64,000 nucleotides of DNA from Flavihumibacter petaseus NBRC 106054. GTDB taxonomy: Bacteria > Bacteroidota > Bacteroidia > Chitinophagales > Chitinophagaceae. Location: the NCBI RefSeq assembly GCF_000974785.1, contig NZ_BBWV01000001.1, positions 1,178,001-1,242,000 on the forward strand. Direction: 5' to 3'. The notes beneath the pieces were generated by a model. That model saw nothing but the letters and a program-made list of their open reading frames with translations. It was not told the origin of the DNA and ran no database searches. The position numbers were made by a program, and so were the translations under genes. Below are positions 54,055 to 62,776 of the stretch, piece by piece (the stretch's first letter is position 1; each line of letters opens with the position of its first letter).

Positions 54055-54645
54055 ATGGCCAAGATCAAGAATAAACACAATGCCACCAAAAAGGAGGTTA
54101 TCGTTGAAGCTGCGACCCGGCTTTTCCGGGAAAAAGGCTTCAAAGCCGCATCCATGCGTGACCTGGCGGAGGCAGTGGGAGTAGAAGCTGCCAGCCTGTA
54201 CAACCATATTCAGTCAAAGGAAGAGTTGTTGCAGGAAATCTGCTTCAAGGTAGCCAATGCCTTCAATCAGCATTGTGAAGAAGTGGAAAACAGTGACCTG
54301 GGCAGCATTCAGAAAGTGGAAGCCATACTCCGGTTCCACATCAGGATGATGTTGGAACAATATGAAATGGTGATCGTAGCCGACCGCGACTGGAAACATC
54401 TTTCCGACCCATATTTGTCCAATTACCACAACCAGCGCAGAACCTACCGTAAAAGACTTGCCGGTATTATTGAAAAGGGTATCGAGAATGCAGAGGTCAA
54501 GCCGGTAGACGCACCCACCGTTGTGCTCATCATGCTTCATGCCGTTAATGGTATCGAAAGCTGGCACCGCAGTAAAGAAAAGATCAGCGCCCGCCAACTG
54601 GAAGAAAATATGGTACTGATTATGATCGATGGCCTAAAAGCGTGA
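54055..54645 (+). CDS. TetR/AcrR-family regulator, probable regulator of the paa genes
   Basis: This 196-aa protein has an N-terminal TetR HTH (TKKEVIVEAATRLFREKGF, SMRDLAEAVGVEAASLYNHI) and an all-alpha C-terminal domain for ligand and dimer contacts. It lies one base before paaE on the same strand. TetR-family PaaR proteins of other bacteria repress paa genes and release DNA on binding phenylacetyl-CoA. By context this is the likely equivalent, with candidate operators at 54023-54036 and 58301-58314. No ligand residues can be confirmed by eye. Confidence 0.88.
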   Translation: MAKIKNKHNATKKEVIVEAATRLFREKGFKAASMRDLAEAVGVEAASLYNHIQSKEELLQEICFKVANAFNQHCEEVENSDLGSIQKVEAILRFHIRMMLEQYEMVIVADRDWKHLSDPYLSNYHNQRRTYRKRLAGIIEKGIENAEVKPVDAPTVVLIMLHAVNGIESWHRSKEKISARQLEENMVLIMIDGLKA

Positions 54646-54646
54646 T

Positions 54647-55729
54647 ATGTCCATTCATTTCCACAAGCTCCGGATCTCCGATATCCGCAAAGAAACAGAT
54701 CAGTGTGTCAGTATCGCCTTAGCAATACCCGAAGACCTGAAAGAAGTTTTTACCTACCGGGCTGGACAAAACATTACGCTGTTGCATGCAGTTGGTGGTG
54801 AAGAATTAAGGCGCTCCTATTCGGTATGCAGCTCGCCACTTGAAAAAGAACTGAGAATCGCTGTCAAGGCGGTTGATGGCGGAAAATTCTCTTCATTTGC
54901 CAATGCACACCTCAGGGTAGGCGACATGATCAGCGCACTCCCACCCACTGGTAAATTCAATACCGATCTTGACGCGGTGAAGTCCCGCTCATACCTGGCG
55001 TTCGCAGCAGGCAGCGGTATAACCCCCATTATTTCACTTGCTAAAACAATTCTGGCAACAGAACCCCGCAGTAACTTTTCCCTGGTCTATGGCAACCGCG
55101 ACCGGACCTCGATCATTTTTCGGGAACAGCTGGAAGCACTCAAGAACAGATTTATGGAACGGTTCCGCATCTTCCATATTCTCAGCCGCGAACAAATGGA
55201 TATTCCATTGCAGCAGGGACATATAGACTCAGAAAAATGTGCGGTGTTGGGCAAACACTGGGTAGACTATCAGACCATTGATCATTTTTTCATCTGTGGA
55301 CCTGAAGCCATGATTTTTGGTGTGCGTGATTTCCTGCTGAATCAGCAGATCCCCCTGCAAAAGATCCATTTTGAACTGTTTCATACACCGGGACAACAGC
55401 CCATGCCTGTAAGCCAGCTTGCACAACCTGCACCGGCTAACGGTGAAGACGCGACCATTCAGGTCAGAATGGATGGTTCCACACTTCAGTTTCCCCTTGC
55501 CTGGTATGGCCCGAGCATTCTCGATGCTGCACTGGCTGCCGGGGCAGACCTCCCCTACGCCTGCAAGGGTGGTGTATGCGCTACATGCCGCGCCAGGCTG
55601 ATTTCCGGGGAAGTATCCATGAACCAGAACTACGCCCTTGATGAAGCGGAAACCGAAGCAGGCTTTATTCTAACCTGCCAGGCACATCCCCGCAGCAAGG
55701 ACGTAGTGGTTGATTTCGATCACCGGTAG
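54647..55729 (+). CDS. paaE: Phenylacetyl-CoA epoxidase reductase subunit PaaE
   Basis: This 360-aa protein is a ferredoxin-NADP reductase plus plant-type 2Fe-2S ferredoxin. The FAD domain has RRSYSVCSSP, the NAD(P) domain AAGSGITPIISLAK, and the C-terminal cluster ligands YACKGGVCATCRA plus a distal Cys in LTCQAHP. It passes electrons from NADPH to the PaaABC(D) oxygenase. It is cotranscribed with tetR but separated from paaABCD by the FtsX-type gene on the other strand. Confidence 0.96.
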   Translation: MSIHFHKLRISDIRKETDQCVSIALAIPEDLKEVFTYRAGQNITLLHAVGGEELRRSYSVCSSPLEKELRIAVKAVDGGKFSSFANAHLRVGDMISALPPTGKFNTDLDAVKSRSYLAFAAGSGITPIISLAKTILATEPRSNFSLVYGNRDRTSIIFREQLEALKNRFMERFRIFHILSREQMDIPLQQGHIDSEKCAVLGKHWVDYQTIDHFFICGPEAMIFGVRDFLLNQQIPLQKIHFELFHTPGQQPMPVSQLAQPAPANGEDATIQVRMDGSTLQFPLAWYGPSILDAALAAGADLPYACKGGVCATCRARLISGEVSMNQNYALDEAETEAGFILTCQAHPRSKDVVVDFDHR

Positions 55730-55738
55730 ACGATCTTC

Positions 55739-58165
55739 CTATTCAGACCGCAATCCCCTGATCGGATTACTTAACGCAGCTTTAATGGATTGAAAACTTA
55801 TCGTTGCCAGTGCAATCAGCAATACGATCAGTGCTGCAAGTCCGAACATCCACCAGGTCAGCGAAATCCGGTAAACATAATCCTGCAGCCATTTTTGCAT
55901 CCCGAACCACGCGATCGGTGAGGCAACGACGATAGCTATTCCCACCAGGATCAAAAAGTCCCTTGACAACAGTCCGTTGATCTGCGCAACAGATGCACCC
56001 AGTACCTTGCGGATACTGATCTCCTTGTTCCGCTGCTCAGCCATGAATGCCGACAAGGCGAAGAGGCCAAGACAGGCGATCACGATTGCCAGCAGTGAAA
56101 AGCTCCCGAAGATCCTTTGCATGCGCTTCACATCAGCATACATCTGTTCAAAATTCTCATCAAGGAAACTGTACCTGATCTGCTGGTTCGGCATAAAACT
56201 GCCCCAGACCGTCTTGATCTGGTCAAGGGCAGCAGACATATCTGCCGTTTTCACTTTTACAGCAATCATGGTCGGACTGGATCCCAGTACAAAACACAAC
56301 GGATCAATACCAGCCCGCATATTTTCAAAATTAAAATCCTCCACCACACCGATGATCCTGTATTTGGTCCAGTTGACAATCACTTTGTCCAACGGATCCT
56401 TCAGTCCCATCTTTTTCACCAGGGCGGCATTTACCACAACCGCCTGCGAATCAGTCGGCATATCCGGTTGGAAATTCCTGCCGGATATCAATTTCATCCC
56501 CAGGGTATTGAGATAGTTATGATCAACCGTCCACACCTGAACAGGAGTACCGATAGCTGTCTGCCGCTGGGTCTCCTCCCAGAAAGTGTTCATATTTCTT
56601 TTCGTATTGCCGACCGGCAGAAAATCGCTGACGGTCACCGACTGTACGGTGGATTGTTTCATCAGCTCTGTTTCAAAACTCTTCACCTGGTTTCCCAGTG
56701 TATTCGTACCCTGGATCATCACGACCCTGTCCTTGTCAAATCCGACCTTTCGGTTCAGTAAAAAATTCGTTTGACTGAAGATCACGATCGTACCGATGAT
56801 CAGGATAATGGAACAGGTGAACTGAAATACCACCAGCACATTGCGCAGCATGGAGCTTTTGCTGCCACGCGCCACATCCCCCTTTAATACGTTTACCGGA
56901 CGGAAAGAGGATAAATAAAGAGACGGGTATAATCCCGCAGCAATACCCGTCAGCAGCGCTCCGCCCACCAATACAGGCAGGAACCAGGGCGATAGCCAGG
57001 GAATAGTAAGTGATTTTTGAGACAACTGGTTAAAATAAGGGATCAGCAACCAGGCAATTACTACGGCGAGCACAAAAGACAGCACACTGTACAATACTGA
57101 CTCTGTCAGGAACTGTGTGATCAGGCTGCTTCGCAACGATCCGACTGCCTTCCGGAGCCCCACTTCACGGGCACGGTTGGCCGATCTTGCAGTAGACAGG
57201 TTGATGAAATTGATACAGGCAAGCATCAGGATAAAAACAGCCACCGATCCGAACAACCACACAAACCGGTTATCACCATGAGACAAAGCATCCTCCACAT
57301 CATGGGTCAGGTGTATGTCCTGCAGCCGTTGTGTTTCCAGCCAGGCCTTTTTCAGAAAATTATCCGCCATCGGCTCTCCGGCTTTCTTCAATTCCGGGAT
57401 CATGTATTGCGTCAGCACAATACCGGTAGCTTTTTTCGCAAAGGCCTTCGGATCGGTTCCCTTTGCCAACCGCACATAGATATCATAGTTGCTGGCCATC
57501 CAGGTATCCTGTTCGCCGTCCCAGAAACTGGTACCCACCATACTGATAAAGTAATCGTACTGCAAATGACTGTTACCCGGAAAATCTTCCATCACACCGG
57601 AGATCCTGATCGGCCTGTTGTCACGGTTATTCAGCACAAGCATTTTGCCCACAGGGTTCTGGCCCGGAAAAAATTTCTCTGCTTTTTTACGGGAGATGAG
57701 CAGAGAGAACGGTTCCCTCAACGCTTTTTTGGGATCGCCTTTAATGATGGGGATATGCAGCAACTCTATGATCTCGGGGTCTGCAAAGCAGAAGCCTTCC
57801 TCATAAAAATTTTCTTTTGTACCGACCTCCCTGATCTGGTTGCTGCCTGCACCATCAAACAGTTTGCTGGGCATTAACCTGCCGGCGAGTTCCACTTCCG
57901 GCATATCCGCCTTTAACGTTCGCGCCATTGGCGCCGGGAAAGAAGTACCCTTATTGAGTTTGGTATCATCATTAAATATCCCGATCATGCGAAATACCCG
58001 ATCGCCGTCCGGATTGGATTTATCATAGCTGAGTTCATGCTGGATGAACAACGCAATGAGCAGGCAGGCGGCAATGCTTAATGCAAATCCACCGATCTTG
58101 ATGGCGGCATACATTTTCTGCTTTTTCAGCTGCCGGATGGCGATTTTCAGGTAGTTCTTTATCAT
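55739..58165 (-). CDS. ABC transporter permease of the MacB/FtsX type
   Basis: This 808-aa protein has two FtsX-like permease units. TM1 (IGGFALSIAACLLIALFI) is followed by a MacB-type periplasmic domain, three membrane helices (VFILMLACINFINLSTA), a second TM and periplasmic unit, and a last three-helix set (LLAIVIACLGLFALSAFMAE). The motif RAREVGLRKAVGS recurs as RNKEISIRKVLGA, confirming an internal duplication. No ATPase is adjacent. Such orphans are abundant in Chitinophagaceae and may export peptides or signal envelope stress. The start at 58165 (MIKNYLKIA) is family-typical. Confidence 0.92.
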   Translation of the reverse strand: MIKNYLKIAIRQLKKQKMYAAIKIGGFALSIAACLLIALFIQHELSYDKSNPDGDRVFRMIGIFNDDTKLNKGTSFPAPMARTLKADMPEVELAGRLMPSKLFDGAGSNQIREVGTKENFYEEGFCFADPEIIELLHIPIIKGDPKKALREPFSLLISRKKAEKFFPGQNPVGKMLVLNNRDNRPIRISGVMEDFPGNSHLQYDYFISMVGTSFWDGEQDTWMASNYDIYVRLAKGTDPKAFAKKATGIVLTQYMIPELKKAGEPMADNFLKKAWLETQRLQDIHLTHDVEDALSHGDNRFVWLFGSVAVFILMLACINFINLSTARSANRAREVGLRKAVGSLRSSLITQFLTESVLYSVLSFVLAVVIAWLLIPYFNQLSQKSLTIPWLSPWFLPVLVGGALLTGIAAGLYPSLYLSSFRPVNVLKGDVARGSKSSMLRNVLVVFQFTCSIILIIGTIVIFSQTNFLLNRKVGFDKDRVVMIQGTNTLGNQVKSFETELMKQSTVQSVTVSDFLPVGNTKRNMNTFWEETQRQTAIGTPVQVWTVDHNYLNTLGMKLISGRNFQPDMPTDSQAVVVNAALVKKMGLKDPLDKVIVNWTKYRIIGVVEDFNFENMRAGIDPLCFVLGSSPTMIAVKVKTADMSAALDQIKTVWGSFMPNQQIRYSFLDENFEQMYADVKRMQRIFGSFSLLAIVIACLGLFALSAFMAEQRNKEISIRKVLGASVAQINGLLSRDFLILVGIAIVVASPIAWFGMQKWLQDYVYRISLTWWMFGLAALIVLLIALATISFQSIKAALSNPIRGLRSE

Positions 58166-58300
58166 GCGGAAATAACCCCAACCGATATGCCAATACATAA
58201 AACGCTGATTATGAGCAGACCGCCAAATCTTTGCCTAACGCCAGTGTCCGAATGCGTACAATAATTGTTCGTTTTTGTCGCTTTGAACTACCGCGAATTA

Positions 58301-58314
58301 CTAACACCTGTTAG
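58301..58314. promoter_or_regulatory. Candidate TetR/PaaR operator upstream of paaA
   Basis: CTAACACCTGTTAG is two perfect 6-bp arms (CTAACA, TGTTAG) with a 2-base spacer. It lies 17 bases before the paaA -7 box, covering the -33 position, as expected for repression. It shares the pattern with 54023-54036. Confidence 0.6.
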
Positions 58315-58331
58315 CTTAAGGCGCAAATTTG

Positions 58332-58339
58332 TACATTTG
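58332..58339 (+). promoter_or_regulatory. -7 box TACATTTG for paaA
   Basis: This exact match ends 4 bases before the paaA ATG at 58344, giving a leaderless or nearly leaderless transcript. Confidence 0.6.
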
Positions 58340-58343
58340 AAAT

Positions 58344-59318
58344 ATGACAGCAGGAAACGCCAATACAGATCCCCAGGAAATATTCGATGATAAGGTTGCC
58401 CGGGAGATCCGTATCGAACCGAAGGACTGGATGCCGGACAAATATCGTCAGACGCTGATCCGCCAGATCTCTCAGCATGCGCACAGTGAGATCGTTGGTA
58501 TGCTGCCTGAAGGAAACTGGATCACGCGTGCTCCTACCCTCCGGCGTAAAGCGACCCTGATCGCCAAAGTGCAGGACGAAGCAGGGCATGGATTGTACCT
58601 CTACAGCGCGGCAGAGACCCTCAATATCAGCCGGGATGAAATGCTTGCCCAGCTGCACAGCGGTAAGGCGAAATATTCTTCCATCTTTAATTATCCTACT
58701 TTGACCTGGGCAGATATCGGCGCTATCGGATGGCTGGTAGACGGCGCCGCAATTATGAACCAGGTGCCGCTTTGCAGGGCGTCATACGGGCCCTATGCCA
58801 GGGCCATGGTGCGCATCTGCAAGGAAGAAAGCTTCCATCAGCGCCAGGGATTTGAGATTCTGCTCACCCTGAGCAGGGGATCGTCGCCGCAGCGGCATAT
58901 GTGCCAGGATGCCATCAACCGGTGGTGGTGGCCCAGTGTGATGATGTTCGGACCTTCCGACGACCAGTCGCCGCATAGTGCGCAGAGCATGGCGTGGAAG
59001 ATCAAAAGATTCAGCAATGACGAACTCCGCCAGAAATTTGTGGATGTGTGTGCGGAACAGGTAAAGTTGCTGGGCATGACCCTGCCGGACAAGGACCTCC
59101 AATGGAACGCCACCACAGAGCATTATGATTTCGGACCCATCAACTGGCAGGAATTCTGGGATGTTGTCAACGGCAACGGTCCCTGCAACCGCGAAAGGCT
59201 GGAAGCCCGTGTAAAAGCGCATGAGGAAGGCCAATGGGTTCGTGATGCTGCGATTGCCTTCGCTGCAAAACAAAATGATTCAATCCGGAAAAAAAATACC
59301 GCAGATGTCGCAGCCTGA
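58344..59318 (+). CDS. paaA: Phenylacetyl-CoA epoxidase catalytic subunit PaaA
   Basis: This 324-aa bacterial multicomponent monooxygenase-type subunit has two Glu-x-x-His iron motifs, in [11 protein letters not shown] and [26 protein letters not shown] is diagnostic of PaaA. It forms the diiron site that converts phenylacetyl-CoA to the ring-1,2-epoxide with PaaB, PaaC and PaaE. It is the first gene of the plus-strand paa operon. paaB overlaps its end by 14 bases. Confidence 0.97.
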   Translation: MTAGNANTDPQEIFDDKVAREIRIEPKDWMPDKYRQTLIRQISQHAHSEIVGMLPEGNWITRAPTLRRKATLIAKVQDEAGHGLYLYSAAETLNISRDEMLAQLHSGKAKYSSIFNYPTLTWADIGAIGWLVDGAAIMNQVPLCRASYGPYARAMVRICKEESFHQRQGFEILLTLSRGSSPQRHMCQDAINRWWWPSVMMFGPSDDQSPHSAQSMAWKIKRFSNDELRQKFVDVCAEQVKLLGMTLPDKDLQWNATTEHYDFGPINWQEFWDVVNGNGPCNRERLEARVKAHEEGQWVRDAAIAFAAKQNDSIRKKNTADVAA

Positions 59319-59607
59319 AACTTCCGCCAGGGAATGGCCGCTTTGGGAAATCTTTATCAGAAGCCGCCAGGGGCTGGACCACAAACATGTGGGCAGCCTG
59401 CATGCAGCTGATGCAGCAATGGCTATAGAAAATGCACGTGACGTGTATACACGACGGATGGAAGGAGTCAGCATCTGGGTGGTGGAAAGCAGGCATATCC
59501 ATGCTTCCAATCCCGAAGAAGCAGAAAGCCTCTATGATCCTGCTACCGATAAAGTTTACCGGCATCCGACCTTCTACGACCTTCCGGATGCGCTCAAACA
59601 TATGTAA
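59305..59607 (+). CDS. paaB: Phenylacetyl-CoA epoxidase subunit PaaB
   Basis: This 100-aa subunit bridges the PaaAC dimers. [20 protein letters not shown] and [10 protein letters not shown] with [10 protein letters not shown] are typical. The start at 59305 (MSQPETS) gives the usual length. Earlier ATGs at 59221 and 59278 lie deeper inside paaA and are less likely. Translation is coupled to paaA. Confidence 0.95.
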   Translation: MSQPETSAREWPLWEIFIRSRQGLDHKHVGSLHAADAAMAIENARDVYTRRMEGVSIWVVESRHIHASNPEEAESLYDPATDKVYRHPTFYDLPDALKHM

Positions 59608-59610
59608 CCT

Positions 59611-60423
59611 ATGAATGCTGCGTTGCTTTCCTATTCCCTGCACCTCGCCGATACCGCTTTGATTGCCGGTCACCGTAACAGTGAATGGACCGGTCATGGC
59701 CCGATCCTGGAACAGGATATCGCACTTTCCAACATTGCACTCGATCAGATCGGTCAAGCCAGATTCTTTTACCAGTATGCTGCCCGGATCTGCAATACCG
59801 TCCCGACAGCGCAATTGCCCTCCGTCACCGGCACTGAATTTTGTACACCCGTCGCCTCCACCATTGGTGAAGACGACCTTGCCTATTTCCGGGACGCCCG
59901 CGACTACCTGAACCTGTTGCTTGTGGAATTGCCGGATGGCGACTGGGGCCAGACCATCCTGAAACAATTCCTGCTGGCTGCCTACCAGCACTGCCTTTTT
60001 GATAAACTGGCCGGATCATCCGATCCTGACCTGGCAGCAATTGCCGTAAAGTCACTGAAAGAAATTACCTATCACCTGCGCTGGAGCGGAGAATGGGTCA
60101 TCCGGCTGGGTGACGGCACCACCGAAAGCCACGCGCGCATGACAAGGGCCATGGAGCTCCTTTGGCGGTATACCGGAGAACTCTTCCTCAATACACCCTA
60201 TGAAACTGAACTGGCCGCGCAGGGAATAACCGTAGCACCTGAAACAATCAGGCAACCATGGTCCGATAAGGTGCTTCCTGTACTCCAAAGAGCCGGATTG
60301 AACATCCCTGAAGGCCAGTTTCTGTTGCAAACGGGTAAACTAGGGCAACACACTGAGCACCTTGGTTACCTGCTCGCCGAAATGCAATTTCTTCAACGCG
60401 CCTATCCGGGAAATGAATGGTAA
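59611..60423 (+). CDS. paaC: Phenylacetyl-CoA epoxidase structural subunit PaaC
   Basis: This 270-aa ferritin-like subunit is the non-catalytic partner of PaaA. LADTALIAGHRNSEWTGHGP and LEQDIALSNIALDQIGQAR match PaaC. Acidic iron ligands are incomplete, as expected for this subunit. It lies 3 bases after paaB and overlaps paaD by 7 bases. Confidence 0.96.
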   Translation: MNAALLSYSLHLADTALIAGHRNSEWTGHGPILEQDIALSNIALDQIGQARFFYQYAARICNTVPTAQLPSVTGTEFCTPVASTIGEDDLAYFRDARDYLNLLLVELPDGDWGQTILKQFLLAAYQHCLFDKLAGSSDPDLAAIAVKSLKEITYHLRWSGEWVIRLGDGTTESHARMTRAMELLWRYTGELFLNTPYETELAAQGITVAPETIRQPWSDKVLPVLQRAGLNIPEGQFLLQTGKLGQHTEHLGYLLAEMQFLQRAYPGNEW

Positions 60424-60905
60424 ACGAAGCGACGATATGGAAAATCCTGGAAACCATCATGGATCCGGAAGTGCCTGTTTTGTCCATCACCGATCTTGGC
60501 ATTGTTCGTGCCGTAGAAGTGACAGGCGAATCAGTAACGGTAACCATTACACCAACCTACAGTGGTTGCCCGGCCATGGACCGGATCGCATTCCTGGTCA
60601 GGCTGGCGATGCTGGAAGCCGGCTTCAGGGAAGTGACCGTGAAAACCGTATTGTCACCGGCATGGACTACCGCCTGGATGTCTGAAGCGGGAAAAGAAAA
60701 ACTTCTTGCCTATGGCATTGCACCACCGAACCCGGTGCAACAGGTCTGTACCCCCGATTTTTTTCAGCAGGAGGAGGCAGTGGAATGCCCGCATTGCCGG
60801 TCATGGAATACCAGCCGCATCAGTGAATTCGGATCAACTGCCTGCAAGGCATTGTACCGTTGCCTTGATTGCGGAGAACCCTTTGATTATTTTAAATGCC
60901 ATTAG
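60417..60905 (+). CDS. paaD: Phenylacetate pathway iron-sulfur assembly protein PaaD
   Basis: This 162-aa protein has an N-terminal MIP18/DUF59 domain (ILETIMDPEVPVLSITDLGI, YSGCPAMDRI with its Cys) and a C-terminal zinc ribbon (CPHCRSWNT...CLDCGEPFDYF). PaaD is needed for maturation of the epoxidase complex, probably of the PaaE cluster. Its ATG overlaps paaC, and its end is 8 bases before the paaG start used here. Confidence 0.95.
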   Translation: MVNEATIWKILETIMDPEVPVLSITDLGIVRAVEVTGESVTVTITPTYSGCPAMDRIAFLVRLAMLEAGFREVTVKTVLSPAWTTAWMSEAGKEKLLAYGIAPPNPVQQVCTPDFFQQEEAVECPHCRSWNTSRISEFGSTACKALYRCLDCGEPFDYFKCH

Positions 60906-60913
60906 CCAGTAAC

Positions 60914-61687
60914 ATGTCGTCAATCATTTTTCACATTGAAAACCAGACAGGATGGATCACACTGAACCGGCCTGAAAAACTCAATGCTTTTAACCGTGAA
61001 ATGGCGCTGGCCATGCAGGAGGCACTGAACCGCTGTGCAGACAACAGTATTCGTTGTGTGGTGATTACCGGGGCGGGAAAAGGTTTTTCCGCCGGGCAGG
61101 ACCTTGCCGAAGTGACCGATCCGTCGGGACCGGGAATGGCGCGGATTCTTTCCGAACATTTTAACCCGATTGTACTGGCTATTCGCGACCTGAAGAAACC
61201 TGTCCTTGCGGCAGTGAATGGCGTCGCAGCCGGTGCAGGAGCCAATATCGCGCTGGGCTGTGATATCGTTGTCGCCGCAAAATCAGCTTCCTTCATCCAG
61301 GCATTTTCCCGGATCGGGCTCATTCCCGACAGTGGCGGCACCTTCTACCTGCCGAGGCTGGTCGGGCAGCAAAAGGCAGCCGGAATTATGATGCTGGGGG
61401 AAAAGATTTCTGCCACCGATGCTGATCGGATGGGCATGATCTATAAGTCAATCGATGATGAACAGTTTCCGGACACCGTGAGGAAGATTGCCGATGAACT
61501 GGCAGAACTGCCTACACTCGCACTGGCGTATACCAAGAAGGCACTTCAATGGTCCTTTACCCACACCCTGCAGGAGCAACTCATCAATGAAGACAAACTG
61601 CAACAAAGGGCAGCAGTCACAGAAGATTTCAGGGAAGGTGTGGACGCTTTCCTGAAAAAAAGGCCGGCAAAGTTCAAAGGCAGATAA
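60914..61687 (+). CDS. paaG: Ring-1,2-epoxyphenylacetyl-CoA isomerase PaaG
   Basis: This 257-aa crotonase-fold enzyme has ITLNRPEKLNAFN at the N-terminus. The oxyanion-hole regions are AGKGFSAGQDLAEV and AAVNGVAAGAGANIALGCD, and SFIQAFSRIGLIPDSGGTF includes the PaaG-type Asp. It isomerises the epoxide to the oxepin-CoA. PaaG fits better than PaaF because of the DSGGT stretch. The start at 60914 (MSSIIFHI) is used. ATG 60896 would overlap paaD by 10 bases and adds six residues. Confidence 0.9.
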   Translation: MSSIIFHIENQTGWITLNRPEKLNAFNREMALAMQEALNRCADNSIRCVVITGAGKGFSAGQDLAEVTDPSGPGMARILSEHFNPIVLAIRDLKKPVLAAVNGVAAGAGANIALGCDIVVAAKSASFIQAFSRIGLIPDSGGTFYLPRLVGQQKAAGIMMLGEKISATDADRMGMIYKSIDDEQFPDTVRKIADELAELPTLALAYTKKALQWSFTHTLQEQLINEDKLQQRAAVTEDFREGVDAFLKKRPAKFKGR

Positions 61688-61709
61688 TCTAATTCAATAG
61701 CTCAAACAT

Positions 61710-62129
61710 ATGGATACTACTCCTGAACAGGTGGTGCAATACATGATGGAGCTGGATGCATTCAGCAGATGGCTCGGTATAACAGTACTGGAAGTACGGG
61801 AAGGGTACAGCAGGATCACCATGGAAGTAAGACAGGAAATGGTGAACGGCTTTGGCATAGCCCACGGGGGAATAGCCTTCTCGCTCGCAGACAGTGCATT
61901 TGCTTTTGCCTGCAACAACAGGAATAACCTGTCTGTAGCGCTCGACACCAGTATCAGCTTCACAAAGCAGGTGCTTACCGGCGATCAGTTGTTCGCGGAA
62001 GCACGTGAACTTCACAATGGCCGAAGCACCGGGGTGTACCTCATCACCATCACCAACCAACGCCAGGAACTGGTGGCGCATTTCAAAGGAACCTGCTTCC
62101 GCACAGGCAAACCACTCCTAAACAACTAA
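61710..62129 (+). CDS. paaI: Phenylacetate pathway thioesterase PaaI
   Basis: This 139-aa hot-dog-fold thioesterase carries the PaaI signature GFGIAHGGIAFSLADSAFAFA with the catalytic Asp. SISFTKQVLTGDQLFAEA follows. It hydrolyses dead-end CoA thioesters such as hydroxyphenylacetyl-CoA to recycle CoA. It lies 22 bases after paaG in the same operon. Confidence 0.94.
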   Translation: MDTTPEQVVQYMMELDAFSRWLGITVLEVREGYSRITMEVRQEMVNGFGIAHGGIAFSLADSAFAFACNNRNNLSVALDTSISFTKQVLTGDQLFAEARELHNGRSTGVYLITITNQRQELVAHFKGTCFRTGKPLLNN

Positions 62130-62153
62130 ACTCATAAACTTCTAAACAGTTTC

Positions 62154-62747
62154 ATGTTCTACCGCTTCCACCACTTCATCCCCGTTGTACATCCCACTGC
62201 ATTTGTTCACCCCCAGGCAGCAGTAACCGGCAATGTGATCATCGGAAAGGATTGCTATATCGGTCCCGGGGCCGCATTAAGAGGTGACTGGGGCGGAATC
62301 ATACTGGAGGACGGTTGCAATGTGCAGGAAAACTGCACGATCCATATGTTCCCCGGCATTGTCGTTCACCTGGCCGAAGGCGCTCATATTGGCCACGGAG
62401 CCATCATTCATGGCGCCCGGATCGGCCGCAATTGCCTGGTAGGCATGAATGCCGTACTGATGGATCATGTTGAGCTGGGGGAGGAAAGCATCGTTGGTGC
62501 GCTTTCCTTTGTGAAGGAAGGAGAAAAAATTCCGCCGCGAAACCTTTGGGCAGGAAATCCCGCAAGGTTCATCAGGGAGGTCAGTGATGAGATGATCGCC
62601 TGGAAAACCCAAGGAACTGCCTTATACCAGGCGCTGCCTGCAGAAATGCGGGCCAACTGGGAGGCCTGTACGCCGCTGGAATCACTGCCCGAAGACCGCC
62701 AGCCACAGCAAAAAACCTATGAAAGCTGGCATTCAGCAAAAGGATAG
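62154..62747 (+). CDS. paaY: Gamma-carbonic-anhydrase-like hexapeptide protein PaaY
   Basis: This 197-aa protein has a left-handed beta-helix of hexapeptide repeats ([40 protein letters not shown]) with several His in gamma-CA-like positions. A C-terminal helix follows. PaaY has been reported as a thioesterase that clears a shunt product, 2-hydroxycyclohepta-triene-type CoA esters. The position right after paaI supports paaY over a generic gamma-carbonic anhydrase. It is the last paa gene seen here. Confidence 0.9.
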   Translation: MFYRFHHFIPVVHPTAFVHPQAAVTGNVIIGKDCYIGPGAALRGDWGGIILEDGCNVQENCTIHMFPGIVVHLAEGAHIGHGAIIHGARIGRNCLVGMNAVLMDHVELGEESIVGALSFVKEGEKIPPRNLWAGNPARFIREVSDEMIAWKTQGTALYQALPAEMRANWEACTPLESLPEDRQPQQKTYESWHSAKG

Positions 62748-62749
62748 GT

Positions 62750-62757
62750 TATCTTCG
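62750..62757 (+). promoter_or_regulatory. -7 box variant TATCTTCG for obgE
   Basis: This is a TAnnTTCG variant, like the boxes before the PfkB gene and the asd leader. It overlaps the very end of paaY and lies 19 bases before TTG 62777. Confidence 0.4.
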
Positions 62758-62776
62758 CATTCTTAAGTTGTATAAT

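Noticed and set aside
53977-54207. N-terminal extension of the PfkB kinase
   Set aside because: It is antisense to tetR, and the kinase fold starts at MSLIVVG (53976).
59167-59991. 274-aa minus-strand ORF across paaABC
   Set aside because: It is a shadow of three well-recognised paa genes in a GC-rich region.
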